DNA of 64,000 bases from JAQGMJ01 sp036498945 (GTDB lineage: Bacteria; Pseudomonadota; Gammaproteobacteria; Burkholderiales; JAEUOS01), in assembly GCA_036498945.1 (NCBI GenBank), contig DASYEQ010000107.1, forward strand, positions 1 through 64,000, in the 5' to 3' direction. Below, piece by piece: positions 9,090 through 17,087 of the stretch. How positions within the stretch are numbered: position 1 is the stretch's first letter; each line of letters opens with the position of its first letter. The notes under the pieces were generated by a model that saw nothing but the letters and a program-made list of their open reading frames with translations, was not told where the DNA came from and did no database searches. Both the position numbers and the translations under genes were made by a program.

Positions 9090-9104
9090 ATTGAGTGGGA
9101 GTAA
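9090..9104 (+). other. attR: Attachment site: duplicated 3' end of guaA (probable attR)
   Basis: The 15 bases ATTGAGTGGGAGTAA encode Ile-Glu-Trp-Glu-stop, which is the conserved C-terminus of GMP synthetase (GuaA). No other guaA sequence is next to it: upstream is element DNA and downstream is unrelated. The 3' end of guaA is a known integration hotspot for genomic islands, and integration regenerates the gene at one side and leaves a copy at the other. The orientation predicts intact guaA on the + strand, upstream beyond the far end of the element. Confidence 0.7.
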
Positions 9105-9117
9105 TCCGGGATCGCCG

Positions 9118-9136
9118 CGGCCCGTTATCCGGGCCG
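9118..9136 (+). terminator. Hairpin just after the guaA-like stop
   Basis: CGGCCCG and CGGGCCG form a perfect 7-base stem around a 5-base loop, 13 bases after the guaA-type stop codon. There is no U-run, so it is a weak terminator candidate. It may be the original guaA terminator left on the chromosomal side of the insertion. Confidence 0.35.
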
Positions 9137-9261
9137 TTACCCGCGGGACCGGATGCAGCCTCCTAATAGTGGCGCATTACTTGGGACTGGCGGCCGCCTG
9201 TGATATTTTTTCGTCGGCGCGTTGGAAAACGCGCGCCACATCAACCTGTGGAGCACCTCAA

Positions 9262-9573
9262 ATGACCAGATTCATTGCCATCGCCTGCGCAAGCCTGCTT
9301 TTCACCGGCATTGCACATTCGCAAGATCTCACTACCGCCAGCCATAACACGCCGGCCATGACTTCTACGCCTACCGAGGCGGACTGCGAATCCAAAATCG
9401 GCAGCCACGCCGCGAACGCGGCCGAGGAAGTTTCGATCAAGAAGTGCGAGGCTGACGCGATGAAGGCAGCCAAGTATTCGACCTGCGAGAGCAGGGCGGT
9501 AAGCGCGGATGGCAAGCCACTGGCCGGCGCGGCGAAGGATGAGTCCGTGGAAAAATGCATGGCCGCCAGCTAG
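9262..9573 (+). CDS. Small exported Cys-containing protein (PsiF-like repeats)
   Basis: A 103-residue protein with a clear signal peptide (cleavage near AHS-QD). The mature part has spaced cysteines and the pattern DGKPLAGAAKDESVEKCM at the C-terminus, reminiscent of the Lys/Cys repeats of PsiF, the phosphate-starvation-inducible periplasmic protein. The function is not known. It is the first chromosomal gene beyond the putative ICE junction. Confidence 0.65.
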   Translation: MTRFIAIACASLLFTGIAHSQDLTTASHNTPAMTSTPTEADCESKIGSHAANAAEEVSIKKCEADAMKAAKYSTCESRAVSADGKPLAGAAKDESVEKCMAAS

Positions 9574-9866
9574 CGTGTATCAGGGCGGTTCGAGTGGCTG
9601 GAAATAGCCGCCGTATCTCCGGCGGTGCGTTTGGCGGGAAACGCTGATTTTATTGGCGTCTTCCAGCCCTGCTGGCAGATGAGTGAAATGAGGCGTGGCG
9701 CGAAGAGGGGCTTGGCGCCCGGGTCATGCTTTCGCTGATTCCTGCATCGGCACCGGAGTACCTTCGTTAACTCATCTAGAGGATAAGGTTTCTCCCGTCG
9801 CCATCCCGATATACTGGCTCGCACCAGGCGGCGAACTGACACGGCCTGGACAGACGAGGAGGGGAC
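9574..9866. other. Intergenic region before the MFS gene
   Basis: I see no gene here. A short hairpin (CCGCCG at 9608-9613 pairing with CGGCGG at 9620-9625) follows the previous gene, without a U-run. A GGAGG sequence lies just before the MFS start. Confidence 0.4.
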
Positions 9867-11186
9867 ATGCAAGAAGCAAACGGAACAGTCGGGGTTGCAC
9901 CGTCGCGTATGCGCTGGGTGCAGCTTATCTTCGGCATCATCTGCATGGCCGGCGTGGCCAACTTGCAGTACGGGTGGACGCTGTTCGTCGGCCCCCTGGA
10001 TGCGGCGCATCACTGGGGCAAGCCCGCGATCCAGGTCGCCTTCACCATCTTCATCCTGACCGAGACCTGGCTGATCCCGGGCCTGGGCTACATCGCGGAC
10101 CGTTTCGGGCCGCGTGTCTGTCTGATCAGTGGCGGCATCTTCTGCGCGCTGAGCTGGGTGCTGAATGCCTACGCGGCGACCCTCGCCGTGCTCTACGCCT
10201 CGGCCGTGGTCGGTGGCCTGGGCGTCGGCATGGTGGTGAGTTGCTGCTTCGGCAACGCGATGCGCTGGTTTCCGGACCGCCGCGGCCTGGCGATGGGGCT
10301 GACGGCGTCCGGCGTGGGCTTCGGCTCGGCGCTCACGGTGGCGCCGCTGGCCGGCATGATCAAGTCCGCCGGCTATGAGAATGCCTTCATCTATTTCGGC
10401 ATCGGCCAGGGCCTGCTGGTGGTGATCCTCGGCATGCTGATGGCCGCGCCCGCCGGCGGGACGTTTCGCCTGGAAGGCGCGCATGGCCATGCCGCGGCCA
10501 GCGCGGGGCGCGACTATCGGCCGGCCGAGATGTTGAAGCAGCCGGTGTTCTGGGTGATGTACGTGATGTTCATCCTGGTGGCGGCGGGCGGCCTGATGGC
10601 GACGGCGCAGCTTGCCACCATTGCCAAGGATTTCGGCATCGCCGACACGCCGGTCACCCTGTTCGGCTTCACCCTGGGCGCGCTGGTATTCGCGCTCACG
10701 CTGGACCGCACCATCAACGGCATCTCGCGCCCGCTGTTCGGCTGGATCTCGGACTTCATCGGCCGCGAGAACACCATGACGCTTGCGTTCTCCATCGAGG
10801 CGGTGGGCATCGTCGCGCTCTACTGGTTCGGCCGCGACCCGGTGGGTTTCGTGGTGCTGAGCGGCATCGTGTTCCTCGCCTGGGGCGAGATATATTCCAT
10901 GTTTCCCACCGTGTGCACCGATACCTTCGGCACCAAATTCGCGGCGACCAACGCCAGCACGCTCTATACCGCCAAGGGCGCTGCCGCGCTGCTGGTGCCG
11001 CTCTCCGCCTGGCTCACCGCCGAGACCGGCGGCTGGCACGTCACCTTCATGGTCGCGGCCGCGATGAATGCGCTGGCCGCCGCCCTGGCGCTGTTCGCCC
11101 TCAAACCAATGCGGGTAAAGATGGCGCAGGCCGCCGCGCCGGCACGCGAGATGCCGAACGGTGTGCCGGCCCGCGAGGCAGGCTGA
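9867..11186 (+). CDS. MFS transporter of the oxalate/formate antiporter (OxlT-like) type
   Basis: A 439-residue protein with twelve predicted membrane helices. Features of the OxlT-like subfamily are the start MRWVQLIFGIICMAGVANLQYGWTLFVGP, the motif-A-like YIADRFGPR near residue 78, and RWFPDRRGLAMGLTASGVGFGSA. A GAGGAGG-type site precedes the ATG. The next gene (27 bases downstream) is an enolase-superfamily sugar-acid or lactone enzyme, so the pair probably imports and converts a small carboxylate. The real substrate cannot be read from sequence. Confidence 0.82.
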   Translation: MQEANGTVGVAPSRMRWVQLIFGIICMAGVANLQYGWTLFVGPLDAAHHWGKPAIQVAFTIFILTETWLIPGLGYIADRFGPRVCLISGGIFCALSWVLNAYAATLAVLYASAVVGGLGVGMVVSCCFGNAMRWFPDRRGLAMGLTASGVGFGSALTVAPLAGMIKSAGYENAFIYFGIGQGLLVVILGMLMAAPAGGTFRLEGAHGHAAASAGRDYRPAEMLKQPVFWVMYVMFILVAAGGLMATAQLATIAKDFGIADTPVTLFGFTLGALVFALTLDRTINGISRPLFGWISDFIGRENTMTLAFSIEAVGIVALYWFGRDPVGFVVLSGIVFLAWGEIYSMFPTVCTDTFGTKFAATNASTLYTAKGAAALLVPLSAWLTAETGGWHVTFMVAAAMNALAAALALFALKPMRVKMAQAAAPAREMPNGVPAREAG

Positions 11187-11213
11187 GGCACCTCTCTCTA
11201 ACGGAATTTTCAA

Positions 11214-12314
11214 ATGAAGATCACCTCCATCAACGCGCGCCTGGTGCGCCTGCCGGCGATCGAGCCGCTGGCCAATGGCCCGGTGCCGGCCGGGACCATG
11301 CGCGATGTGGTTCTACTGCGCGTCGGTACCGACCATGGCCCGGAAGGCATCGGCTTCACCTGCTTTCCCGGCTACTACGCGGGCGGTATGTCCGCCGCGC
11401 TCAAGACGGCAGTGGAATATCTGGGTTCGCTGGTGGTGGGGGAAGACCCGGTGAAGACCGAGGCGATCCACGCCAAGCTCGCCGCCACCGTCAGCTATGC
11501 CGGTCCCGGCGGCGTCGCCACGCTGGCGCTGGCGGCGCTCGACATCGCGCTGTGGGACATCAAGGGCAAGGCCTGCGGCGAGCCGCTCGCCAGCCTGGTC
11601 GGTGGCCGCCGCAGCCGCGTGCCGGCCTACGCCAGCGGCGTCTTGCAGCGCAACTATCCGCTCAAGCACATCGTCACCGCCGCGGAACACCTGGCGGCAA
11701 GCGGCTTTCGCCAGATCAAGATGCAACTGGGCCTGGGCGGGCGCGTGGAAGACGAGATCGAGCGCGTGCGCCAGGTGCGCGCGGTCATCGGCGAACGCAT
11801 CGACCTGATGGTCGACGTCAATCAGCGCTGGGACGTGAAGCAGGCGATTGCCATCGGCCGCCGCCTGGAGGAATTCCATCTCTCCTGGCTGGAAGACGTC
11901 ACGGCTTTCGACGATTACGCCGGCATCGCCCGCGTCACCGAAGCGCTGTCGACCCCGATCGCCGGCGGCGAATACGTGTTCGGAACTGTGCCGTTCCGCC
12001 AGATGCTGGAGGCACGCTCGCTGGATATCGTGATGATCGACCTTTTGCGCGTCGGCGGCATCACGCAATGGATCAAGGTCGCGGGCATGGCGGAAGCGTT
12101 CAACATTCCCGTGGTCAGCCACATCATGCCGGAGATCAGCCTGCATCTGGTGGCGGGCGTGGCCAACGGCATGACCGTCGAATACATCCCCTGGGTGGCG
12201 CGCCTGTTCAAGGAAGTACCGCAATTCGAGAAGGGAGAAGTGGTGGTGCCGCAGCGGCCGGGCCTGGGCCTCGAGTTTGATGAAGAGGTGGTGGCGCGTC
12301 ACCTGGTGGTGTAG
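11214..12314 (+). CDS. Enolase-superfamily enzyme, mandelate racemase/muconate lactonizing type
   Basis: A 366-residue enzyme with the capping domain followed by a TIM barrel. The KxQ motif is K169-M-Q171, the metal ligands are D201 (in VDVNQRW), E227 (WLEDV) and E253 (GGEY), and a candidate second catalytic base is H303 in VVSHIMPE. This set is complete for abstraction of an alpha-proton from a carboxylate. Whether it is a dehydratase, racemase or cycloisomerase is not determinable. It follows an OxlT-like carrier and is likely in the same operon. Confidence 0.85.
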   Translation: MKITSINARLVRLPAIEPLANGPVPAGTMRDVVLLRVGTDHGPEGIGFTCFPGYYAGGMSAALKTAVEYLGSLVVGEDPVKTEAIHAKLAATVSYAGPGGVATLALAALDIALWDIKGKACGEPLASLVGGRRSRVPAYASGVLQRNYPLKHIVTAAEHLAASGFRQIKMQLGLGGRVEDEIERVRQVRAVIGERIDLMVDVNQRWDVKQAIAIGRRLEEFHLSWLEDVTAFDDYAGIARVTEALSTPIAGGEYVFGTVPFRQMLEARSLDIVMIDLLRVGGITQWIKVAGMAEAFNIPVVSHIMPEISLHLVAGVANGMTVEYIPWVARLFKEVPQFEKGEVVVPQRPGLGLEFDEEVVARHLVV

Positions 12315-12354
12315 GCCCAGGTCTGCTGATGCCGGGCCAGCCGGGCGGGCGAGG

Positions 12355-12835
12355 GCGTTGATCCCGATGATCATCGCGGTATCCACCTACAGCATCGAGG
12401 GCCTGGCCGGCATGAGCGGGCGCATCGTCTTCCGCCTGCTGGGCGACCGCTTCGGCGCCATGCACCTCCTGGTGCCGGACCTGCTGGCCCAGGCCTTCGG
12501 CGCCCGGGCTTACTACGTCGTGCACGCGCTTGCCGGCTTTTACACGGTCGCTGCGCTGTTCGGCTTCATCTACGCTGGCGTGATGCCGCTCCACGCGGTT
12601 CTGGCACGCGAGAATTTCCCGATGCGCATGATGGGCACCGTGATCGGCCGGCACCGCGATGGCGGGCAGCCTGGGCATGGCGACGGGCCCGGTGGCGGGC
12701 GGCTGGATCCGCGACATCTTCGGCAGCTACGGCGGCCTCTATCTCGCGGTGTTCGTCCTGGGCCTGGCCGCCTTCGTGATGATGTTGACCTTCCGCCCGT
12801 TTCCGAAGGGAAGGGGAGTGCGCCCGCCCCGGTAG
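12355..12835 (+). pseudogene. Decayed MFS transporter (C-terminal part, frameshifted)
   Basis: The frame from about 12355 reads as the second half of an MFS carrier (IAVSTYSIEGLAGMSGRIVF, then VMPLHAVLARENFPMRMMGTVIG). At about 12648 the phase changes: removing one C in GGCCGGCACC restores GTAMAGSLGMATGPVAGGW and LYLAVFVLGLAAFVMMLTFRPF in another frame, up to about 12835. The N-terminal half is absent. It is therefore both 5'-truncated and frameshifted. It lies 40 bases after the enolase-type gene and may be a second carrier lost from that locus. Confidence 0.8.
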
Positions 12836-12859
12836 CGGCGTGAGGCAGGTCAAAAAAAC

Positions 12860-12880
12860 AAGGAGGCTTTAGGCCTCCTT
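12860..12880 (-). terminator. Rho-independent terminator for the PEP-CTERM operon
   Basis: AAGGAGGC (12860-12867) and GCCTCCTT (12873-12880) form an 8-base stem with a 5-base loop. Read on the minus strand the hairpin is followed, after GTT, by a run of T from the A7 tract at 12852-12858. It sits about 50 bases beyond the stop of the minus-strand PEP-CTERM gene. Confidence 0.85.
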
Positions 12881-12930
12881 GTCAATCGCTTCGCAAGGAA
12901 ATGCGTCGCGGGCTGCAGCAGCAAGAACGA

Positions 12931-13929
12931 TCAGGCCTGCTGCTTGCGGCGCCTGGCGGCGAAGCCCAGCACGGCAAGGCCGGCAAGCATCAGCGCATAG
13001 GTTTCCGGCTCGGGGATCGGCGCGGTCGAGCCGAGCACAACCAGCACCGAATGCGGGTCCGAACCGCTGCCTTCGCCCACCAGGTAGATGGTGCCGTCGG
13101 CACCGATGGTCACGCCTTCGATGGCATTGTCCGGATCGACGGTCGACAGGTCGAAGGAGCTCAGCACCTGGCCGGTACGCGAGGCCATCACCAGCTTTTT
13201 CGAACCCAGGCTCAGGATCAGCAGGTCATCCGCCTGCGGCGTGCCGGCAAGGGCAGTGACGCCCGAGAGGGTCTGCACGTCGGACAGCGTCGACAGGCCC
13301 AGCAGCGACGGGTCGAACAGCGGCGTCATGCTGGAATTGCCGCCGGTGGCACCGGTGGCGAAGCTCAGGTGGCCGGCCCGCACGTTTTCCGGGTCTTCCT
13401 GCTTGATGGTGACGAAGCTGCCGTCGCGGCGGTCATAGCTGAGACCCTCCAGGCCGCTGTTGCCGACGTTCGGGCCGATGTTGGTCCAGGGCACGTTGGC
13501 CAGGTTGACGCCGCTGGTCACATTCGGCGTGTTGAAGCCGGTATTGCCGGCGTAGGTGAACTGGTAGATGTTCTGCGCGCGCTCATCCACCGTGGCGAAC
13601 TGGCCGTTGCCGAGATAGGTGATGCCTTCGGCATCGCCCTTGACGCCGGCGGGCCAGCTGAAGCGCATGGTGGACAAGGTCTGGCCGGTGGTCGAAATCT
13701 CGACCGCGCCGGTGCCTTCGTCGCCGACGTAGAACAGGGTACCGGTGTCCCAGTCGTAGGTGACGCCGGAAGCCTCCAGGCCCGAGACACCGCGGCCGCT
13801 GGTGCCGAACAGGGAATCGAGCTTGTAGTTGCCGGTGACCTGGTAGTTGCCGAGGTCGACGCCCGCGGCTTGCGCGCTGGCGGCGCCAAACGCCGCCAGC
13901 GCGATGATCAGATGCTTGAACTTGATCAT
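12931..13929 (-). CDS. PEP-CTERM exported protein with SdiA-regulated-type beta-propeller
   Basis: A 332-residue exported protein. It has a signal peptide (cleavage near AQA-AG), a body of repeated beta-propeller segments (GLEASGVTYDWDTGTLFYVGDE, EGITYLGNGQFATVDE, GLEGLSYDRRDGSFV) resembling SdiA-regulated/phytase-like domains, and a C-terminal sorting signal: PEPETYALM, a hydrophobic helix and a basic RRRKQQA tail. The tail is recognised by an exosortase (not in this window). Such proteins accompany exopolysaccharide and floc or biofilm formation. It is 29 bases downstream of another PEP-CTERM gene and ends at a clear terminator. Confidence 0.85.
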   Translation of the reverse strand: MIKFKHLIIALAAFGAASAQAAGVDLGNYQVTGNYKLDSLFGTSGRGVSGLEASGVTYDWDTGTLFYVGDEGTGAVEISTTGQTLSTMRFSWPAGVKGDAEGITYLGNGQFATVDERAQNIYQFTYAGNTGFNTPNVTSGVNLANVPWTNIGPNVGNSGLEGLSYDRRDGSFVTIKQEDPENVRAGHLSFATGATGGNSSMTPLFDPSLLGLSTLSDVQTLSGVTALAGTPQADDLLILSLGSKKLVMASRTGQVLSSFDLSTVDPDNAIEGVTIGADGTIYLVGEGSGSDPHSVLVVLGSTAPIPEPETYALMLAGLAVLGFAARRRKQQA

Positions 13930-13958
13930 GGGGTTGGGTTAGTTGTTCTTGTGGACGA

Positions 13959-14636
13959 TTACGCTTGTTTGCGCTTGCGGGCGATGGCGCCGAGCATCAC
14001 CAGGCCGCCGAGCATCAGTGCGTAGGTGCTGGGCTCGGGCACGGCGGCGATCAGGCCGGGGGAACCGATCTCGCTGGAGTCGCCGGGGGCGGCGAAGGCG
14101 CCGTTGACGCCGACCTGGCTCAGGGCCGCGATGGTGGCGTTGTTGAGGCCGGCGGCGTTGTCGAACGTGAAGCCGGTGGACGAAGCGCCGAAGGAGACAT
14201 TGGCTTGCAGGGCGCCGGCAGCGTTGAAGACGTTGACCGCGTCGCCGGAGGTCGACAGGCCGACGCCGTTACCGCCATAGAAGCCGATCTGCACGTTGGC
14301 CGGTGCAGCGCCGTTGAACCAGGTGCTGAGGAACAGGCTCTTCAGGTCGGCGTCGCCGTCGCCGGTGTCTTCGATGAAGACCACGGACTGTCCGGCGGCA
14401 ATCGAGCTGACGCCATTGAGCGCCACGGATTTGCTGAAGGAATTGGAGTTGTCGTCCATCGTCCAGCCGCTGATGTTCACGGCGGCGTTGCCGGTGTTGG
14501 TCAACTCGAACCAGTCGGCCGCGACGGGCGAGTCGCCGCTGGACCAGGGAGCGACTTCGGTAACGCGCACCTGCGCTTGCGCGGGCAGGGTGCAGACGGC
14601 GGCGAGGGCGGTGAAGCCGAGCAGGAGTTTCTTCAC
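13959..14636 (-). CDS. PEP-CTERM exported protein with lamin-tail domain
   Basis: A 225-residue protein. The GTG at 14636 is chosen because AAAGG lies eight bases upstream and it starts VKKLLLGF, a proper signal peptide. Earlier in-frame starts would add about 70 residues of unlikely composition. The body matches a lamin-tail domain (VTEVAPWSSGDSPVAADWFE, TGNAAVNISGWTMDD), usually an extracellular binding module. The C-terminus is PEPSTYALM, a hydrophobic helix and RKRKQA, a PEP-CTERM sorting signal. It forms an operon with the next PEP-CTERM gene. Confidence 0.83.
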   Translation of the reverse strand: MKKLLLGFTALAAVCTLPAQAQVRVTEVAPWSSGDSPVAADWFELTNTGNAAVNISGWTMDDNSNSFSKSVALNGVSSIAAGQSVVFIEDTGDGDADLKSLFLSTWFNGAAPANVQIGFYGGNGVGLSTSGDAVNVFNAAGALQANVSFGASSTGFTFDNAAGLNNATIAALSQVGVNGAFAAPGDSSEIGSPGLIAAVPEPSTYALMLGGLVMLGAIARKRKQA

Positions 14637-15011
14637 GGTGGAACCTTTGGGAGATGAGCGAATGCGTGGAGGGGATGTTGATGCGTTTGTGCGGCGTCGC
14701 GATCTCCCCGCATTTCGCCGGTTGATCGACCCCGCGAATGTTGCCGGGTCTTTGCTGCGCGCTGATTGTGACAAGTGCGTTGCGGAGCGGTCCGTTCGGC
14801 TCACGGACACCCCTCTAAAGGAGTGCATCGGCGCCGCGCGCATGCCGGCGACATGGAATTTCCCCGCGCAAGGGCCACCTCCCGGCTATCAGGGACTAGG
14901 AGCGTGATCCGCTGACAATACGGCAACCTGCCGCGATCATTCTTAAAACACAGTGAGTGCTGTAAACAAATATAGTAATATTGGCCGCCCCGATTTGTGA
15001 TGGAGGCGCGC
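14637..15011. other. Intergenic region between the PEP-CTERM operon and the 2H phosphoesterase gene
   Basis: The region holds divergent promoters but no gene I can support. The right 80 bases are AT-richer than their surroundings (AATATAGTAATATT near 14967), which fits a promoter for the rightward gene. I searched the leftward strand for a -24/-12 element and found none. Confidence 0.4.
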
Positions 15012-15569
15012 ATGCCCACCTTTACGCAACAGCACAATTTTTTCGCGGGGTTGATGGTGGAGTCGTCCGCATGGCCCGGCCTGCTGTCGGTTGGAACGGA
15101 TCTGAGGCGGCGATACAGGCTGGGCGGAACCCCGAGGCCGCGTGAGTTGCTGCACATGACCTTGTCCGGTTTCAAGGCCGTCGGCGGACCCGATGAGGAT
15201 GTCGATCGCCGCATCGAAACGTACCGGGCGGCTTGTGGCCGAATCCGTTTCCCGTCGTTCGAAGTCTGCCTCGACCAGGTGACAAGTTTTCATGTCGGCG
15301 GCGGGAAGTACGCAACCGTCGCGGTTGGCGGCACCGGCGTGCATCCGGCGATGGCGTTGCACGATGAGCTGAGGTGCCTGGTTGAGCCTGGCCGGGCGGC
15401 GCGGCCGGGTTTTACGCCGCACGTGACGTTGCGTTACGACCGGCAGGACATCGGGCGGCAGGCGATCGAGCCCATTTCGTGGACGGTACGAGAGATCGTC
15501 CTGGTCCACAGCTTTGTGGGCCGGTCCCGTTACGAGTTCATCGATCGCTGGCCGGCGTATGACGCTTAA
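15012..15569 (+). CDS. 2H phosphoesterase / 2'-5' RNA ligase-like protein
   Basis: A 185-residue protein. ATG 15012 is preferred over GTG 14997 and ATG 15000 because GGAGG lies five bases upstream of it. It has the two signature HxT motifs of the 2H superfamily, LLHMTLSGF and PHVTLRYD, which provide the paired histidines that hydrolyse cyclic phosphates. The relation is to LigT/ThpR RNA 2',3'-cyclic phosphodiesterases. The substrate is unknown. Its stop overlaps by three bases the stop of the opposing DUF72 gene. Confidence 0.8.
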   Translation: MPTFTQQHNFFAGLMVESSAWPGLLSVGTDLRRRYRLGGTPRPRELLHMTLSGFKAVGGPDEDVDRRIETYRAACGRIRFPSFEVCLDQVTSFHVGGGKYATVAVGGTGVHPAMALHDELRCLVEPGRAARPGFTPHVTLRYDRQDIGRQAIEPISWTVREIVLVHSFVGRSRYEFIDRWPAYDA

Positions 15570-16441
15570 GTTTGCTGGCCGAGTTTCCCGCGCAGGCTCG
15601 CCGCATCGAACGGCGCGCGCACCTTGATGTCGTTGTCGAAATAGCAATAGACGTCGCGGCCGGCGCGCGCCGGCGGTGGCTTGGCGGAAATCAGTTGTGC
15701 ATCCTGCGGCTGTGAACCTTCGGTCCAGGCGCGGATGCGCGCCGCCCAGCGGGTCAAGGCGCGCTCGCTGTAGCCGCTCGCGTAAAGCTTGACGTCGCCA
15801 TGCAGGCGCAGGTAGGTGAAATCGGAGGTGATGTCTTCGCGGTACGGCCACTTGCCGGCGGTGTCGGCGATCACCAGGGCGACGTTGCAGCGGCGCAGCA
15901 GCGCGATGAAAGACGGTTCGAGAAAGCTGTCATTGCGGATTTCCAGTGCATGGCGCAGCTTGCGTCTGGCGTCGATCGCCAGGCGTGCGCGGCCGTGCAT
16001 GCGCGATTCGCGGCGGCGCGCCAGTGACAGGGCGGCTTCGGTGTCGCGCGGTAACAGGCGCAGGAAGGCTTCCAGCACCTCGGGTTCGTAGCGCAGGCTG
16101 GGCGGCAATTGCCACAGGATGGGGCCGAGCTTTTCGCGCAGGTTGAACAGGCCGGAGGCGAAAAAATTCGCCAGCGGCTTCTCGATCTCGCGCAGGCGCT
16201 TGATGTGGGTGATGTAGCGCGGGCCCTTGAGACTGAAGATAAAACCGGGCGGGGTCTGCTCATACCAGGCCTGGTAGCTTTGCGGGCGCTGCAATGAATA
16301 AAAGCTGCCGTTGATCTCGATGGTCGGCAGCGCCTGCGAGGCGTATTCGAGTTCGAGCGCTTGCGCCAGGCCCGGCGGATAGAACACGCCGCGCCACGGC
16401 GCGTAGCGCCAGCCGGAGATGCCGATCAGCGCCCGGCCCAC
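15566..16441 (-). CDS. DUF72 (YecE-like) TIM-barrel protein
   Basis: A 291-residue protein with the DUF72 hallmarks: ISGWRYAPWRGVFYP at the start, TIEINGSFYSLQRP, FIFSLKGPRYITHIKRL, a central ALEIRNDSF block, and YLRLHGDVKLYASGY near the end. The family is widely conserved, forms a TIM-barrel, and has no established reaction. It lies three bases downstream of the UdgX gene on the same strand, so the two are probably co-transcribed. A repair link is suggested by position only. Confidence 0.85.
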   Translation of the reverse strand: MGRALIGISGWRYAPWRGVFYPPGLAQALELEYASQALPTIEINGSFYSLQRPQSYQAWYEQTPPGFIFSLKGPRYITHIKRLREIEKPLANFFASGLFNLREKLGPILWQLPPSLRYEPEVLEAFLRLLPRDTEAALSLARRRESRMHGRARLAIDARRKLRHALEIRNDSFLEPSFIALLRRCNVALVIADTAGKWPYREDITSDFTYLRLHGDVKLYASGYSERALTRWAARIRAWTEGSQPQDAQLISAKPPPARAGRDVYCYFDNDIKVRAPFDAASLRGKLGQQT

Positions 16442-16444
16442 GCG

Positions 16445-17077
16445 CTATCCCTTTGCGAAGGGCGCCGCCAGCTTGAGGTCGGCGACGAACTTTGCATATT
16501 CCCGCTCGCGGTCTTCCGACGGCACGCGCAGCAGGAAGGAGGGATGGACCGTCACCAGCAGCGCCGCGCCGGAGGGCAACTCCACTACATGCCCGCGATT
16601 GGCGCCGATCGGCGTAGCGCGGCCGGTCACCGAGCGCGCCGCGGTGGCGCCCATGGCGACGATCAGGCGCGGGGCGACGAGTCCGATCTCGCGTTCCAGC
16701 CACTCGTGGCAGGCGGCGATCTCGGCTTGCGCCGGTGTCTTGTGCAGGCGCCGCTTGCCGCGCAGCTCGAACTTGAAATGCTTGACCGCGTTGGTGACGT
16801 AGACCTCGCCGCGGTCCACCTTCGCATCGGCCAGCGCGCGGTCGAGCAGGCGTCCGGCCGGGCCGACGAAAGGGTGGCCGGCGGTATCCTCCTGGTCGCC
16901 CGGCTGCTCGCCCACCAGGAGGATGGTTGCCCTGGCAGGACCTTCGCCGAATACGGTCTGCGTGGCGTGTTCCCATAGTGGGCAATCGCGGCAGCCGGCG
17001 GCGGCGTGGCGCAAGGCCGTGAGCGTATTGCCGGCTTGCCGGGCGGTGGTGGGGAGCGGGTGTGCCTTGGTCGCCAT
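16445..17077 (-). CDS. udgX: UdgX-type uracil-DNA glycosylase/cross-linker
   Basis: A 210-residue Fe-S uracil-DNA glycosylase. The start at 17077 (MATKAHP) excludes an Arg-rich upstream stretch. Cluster cysteines include C29 and C32. Motif A is GEQPGDQED (residues 56-64). The UdgX-specific loop is present as RGKRRLHKTP with the key His at residue 112. In characterised UdgX proteins that His forms a covalent bond with the abasic sugar after uracil removal, so the enzyme stays attached to DNA. The loop separates it from ordinary family 4 UDGs, although Leu replaces the usual Ile. Confidence 0.87.
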   Translation of the reverse strand: MATKAHPLPTTARQAGNTLTALRHAAAGCRDCPLWEHATQTVFGEGPARATILLVGEQPGDQEDTAGHPFVGPAGRLLDRALADAKVDRGEVYVTNAVKHFKFELRGKRRLHKTPAQAEIAACHEWLEREIGLVAPRLIVAMGATAARSVTGRATPIGANRGHVVELPSGAALLVTVHPSFLLRVPSEDREREYAKFVADLKLAAPFAKG

Positions 17078-17087
17078 GCGTCGCGTT

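Noticed and set aside
9176..9190. TGGCGCATTACTTGG upstream of the PsiF-like gene as a sigma-54 promoter
   Set aside because: The essential GC of the -12 element is replaced by GG.
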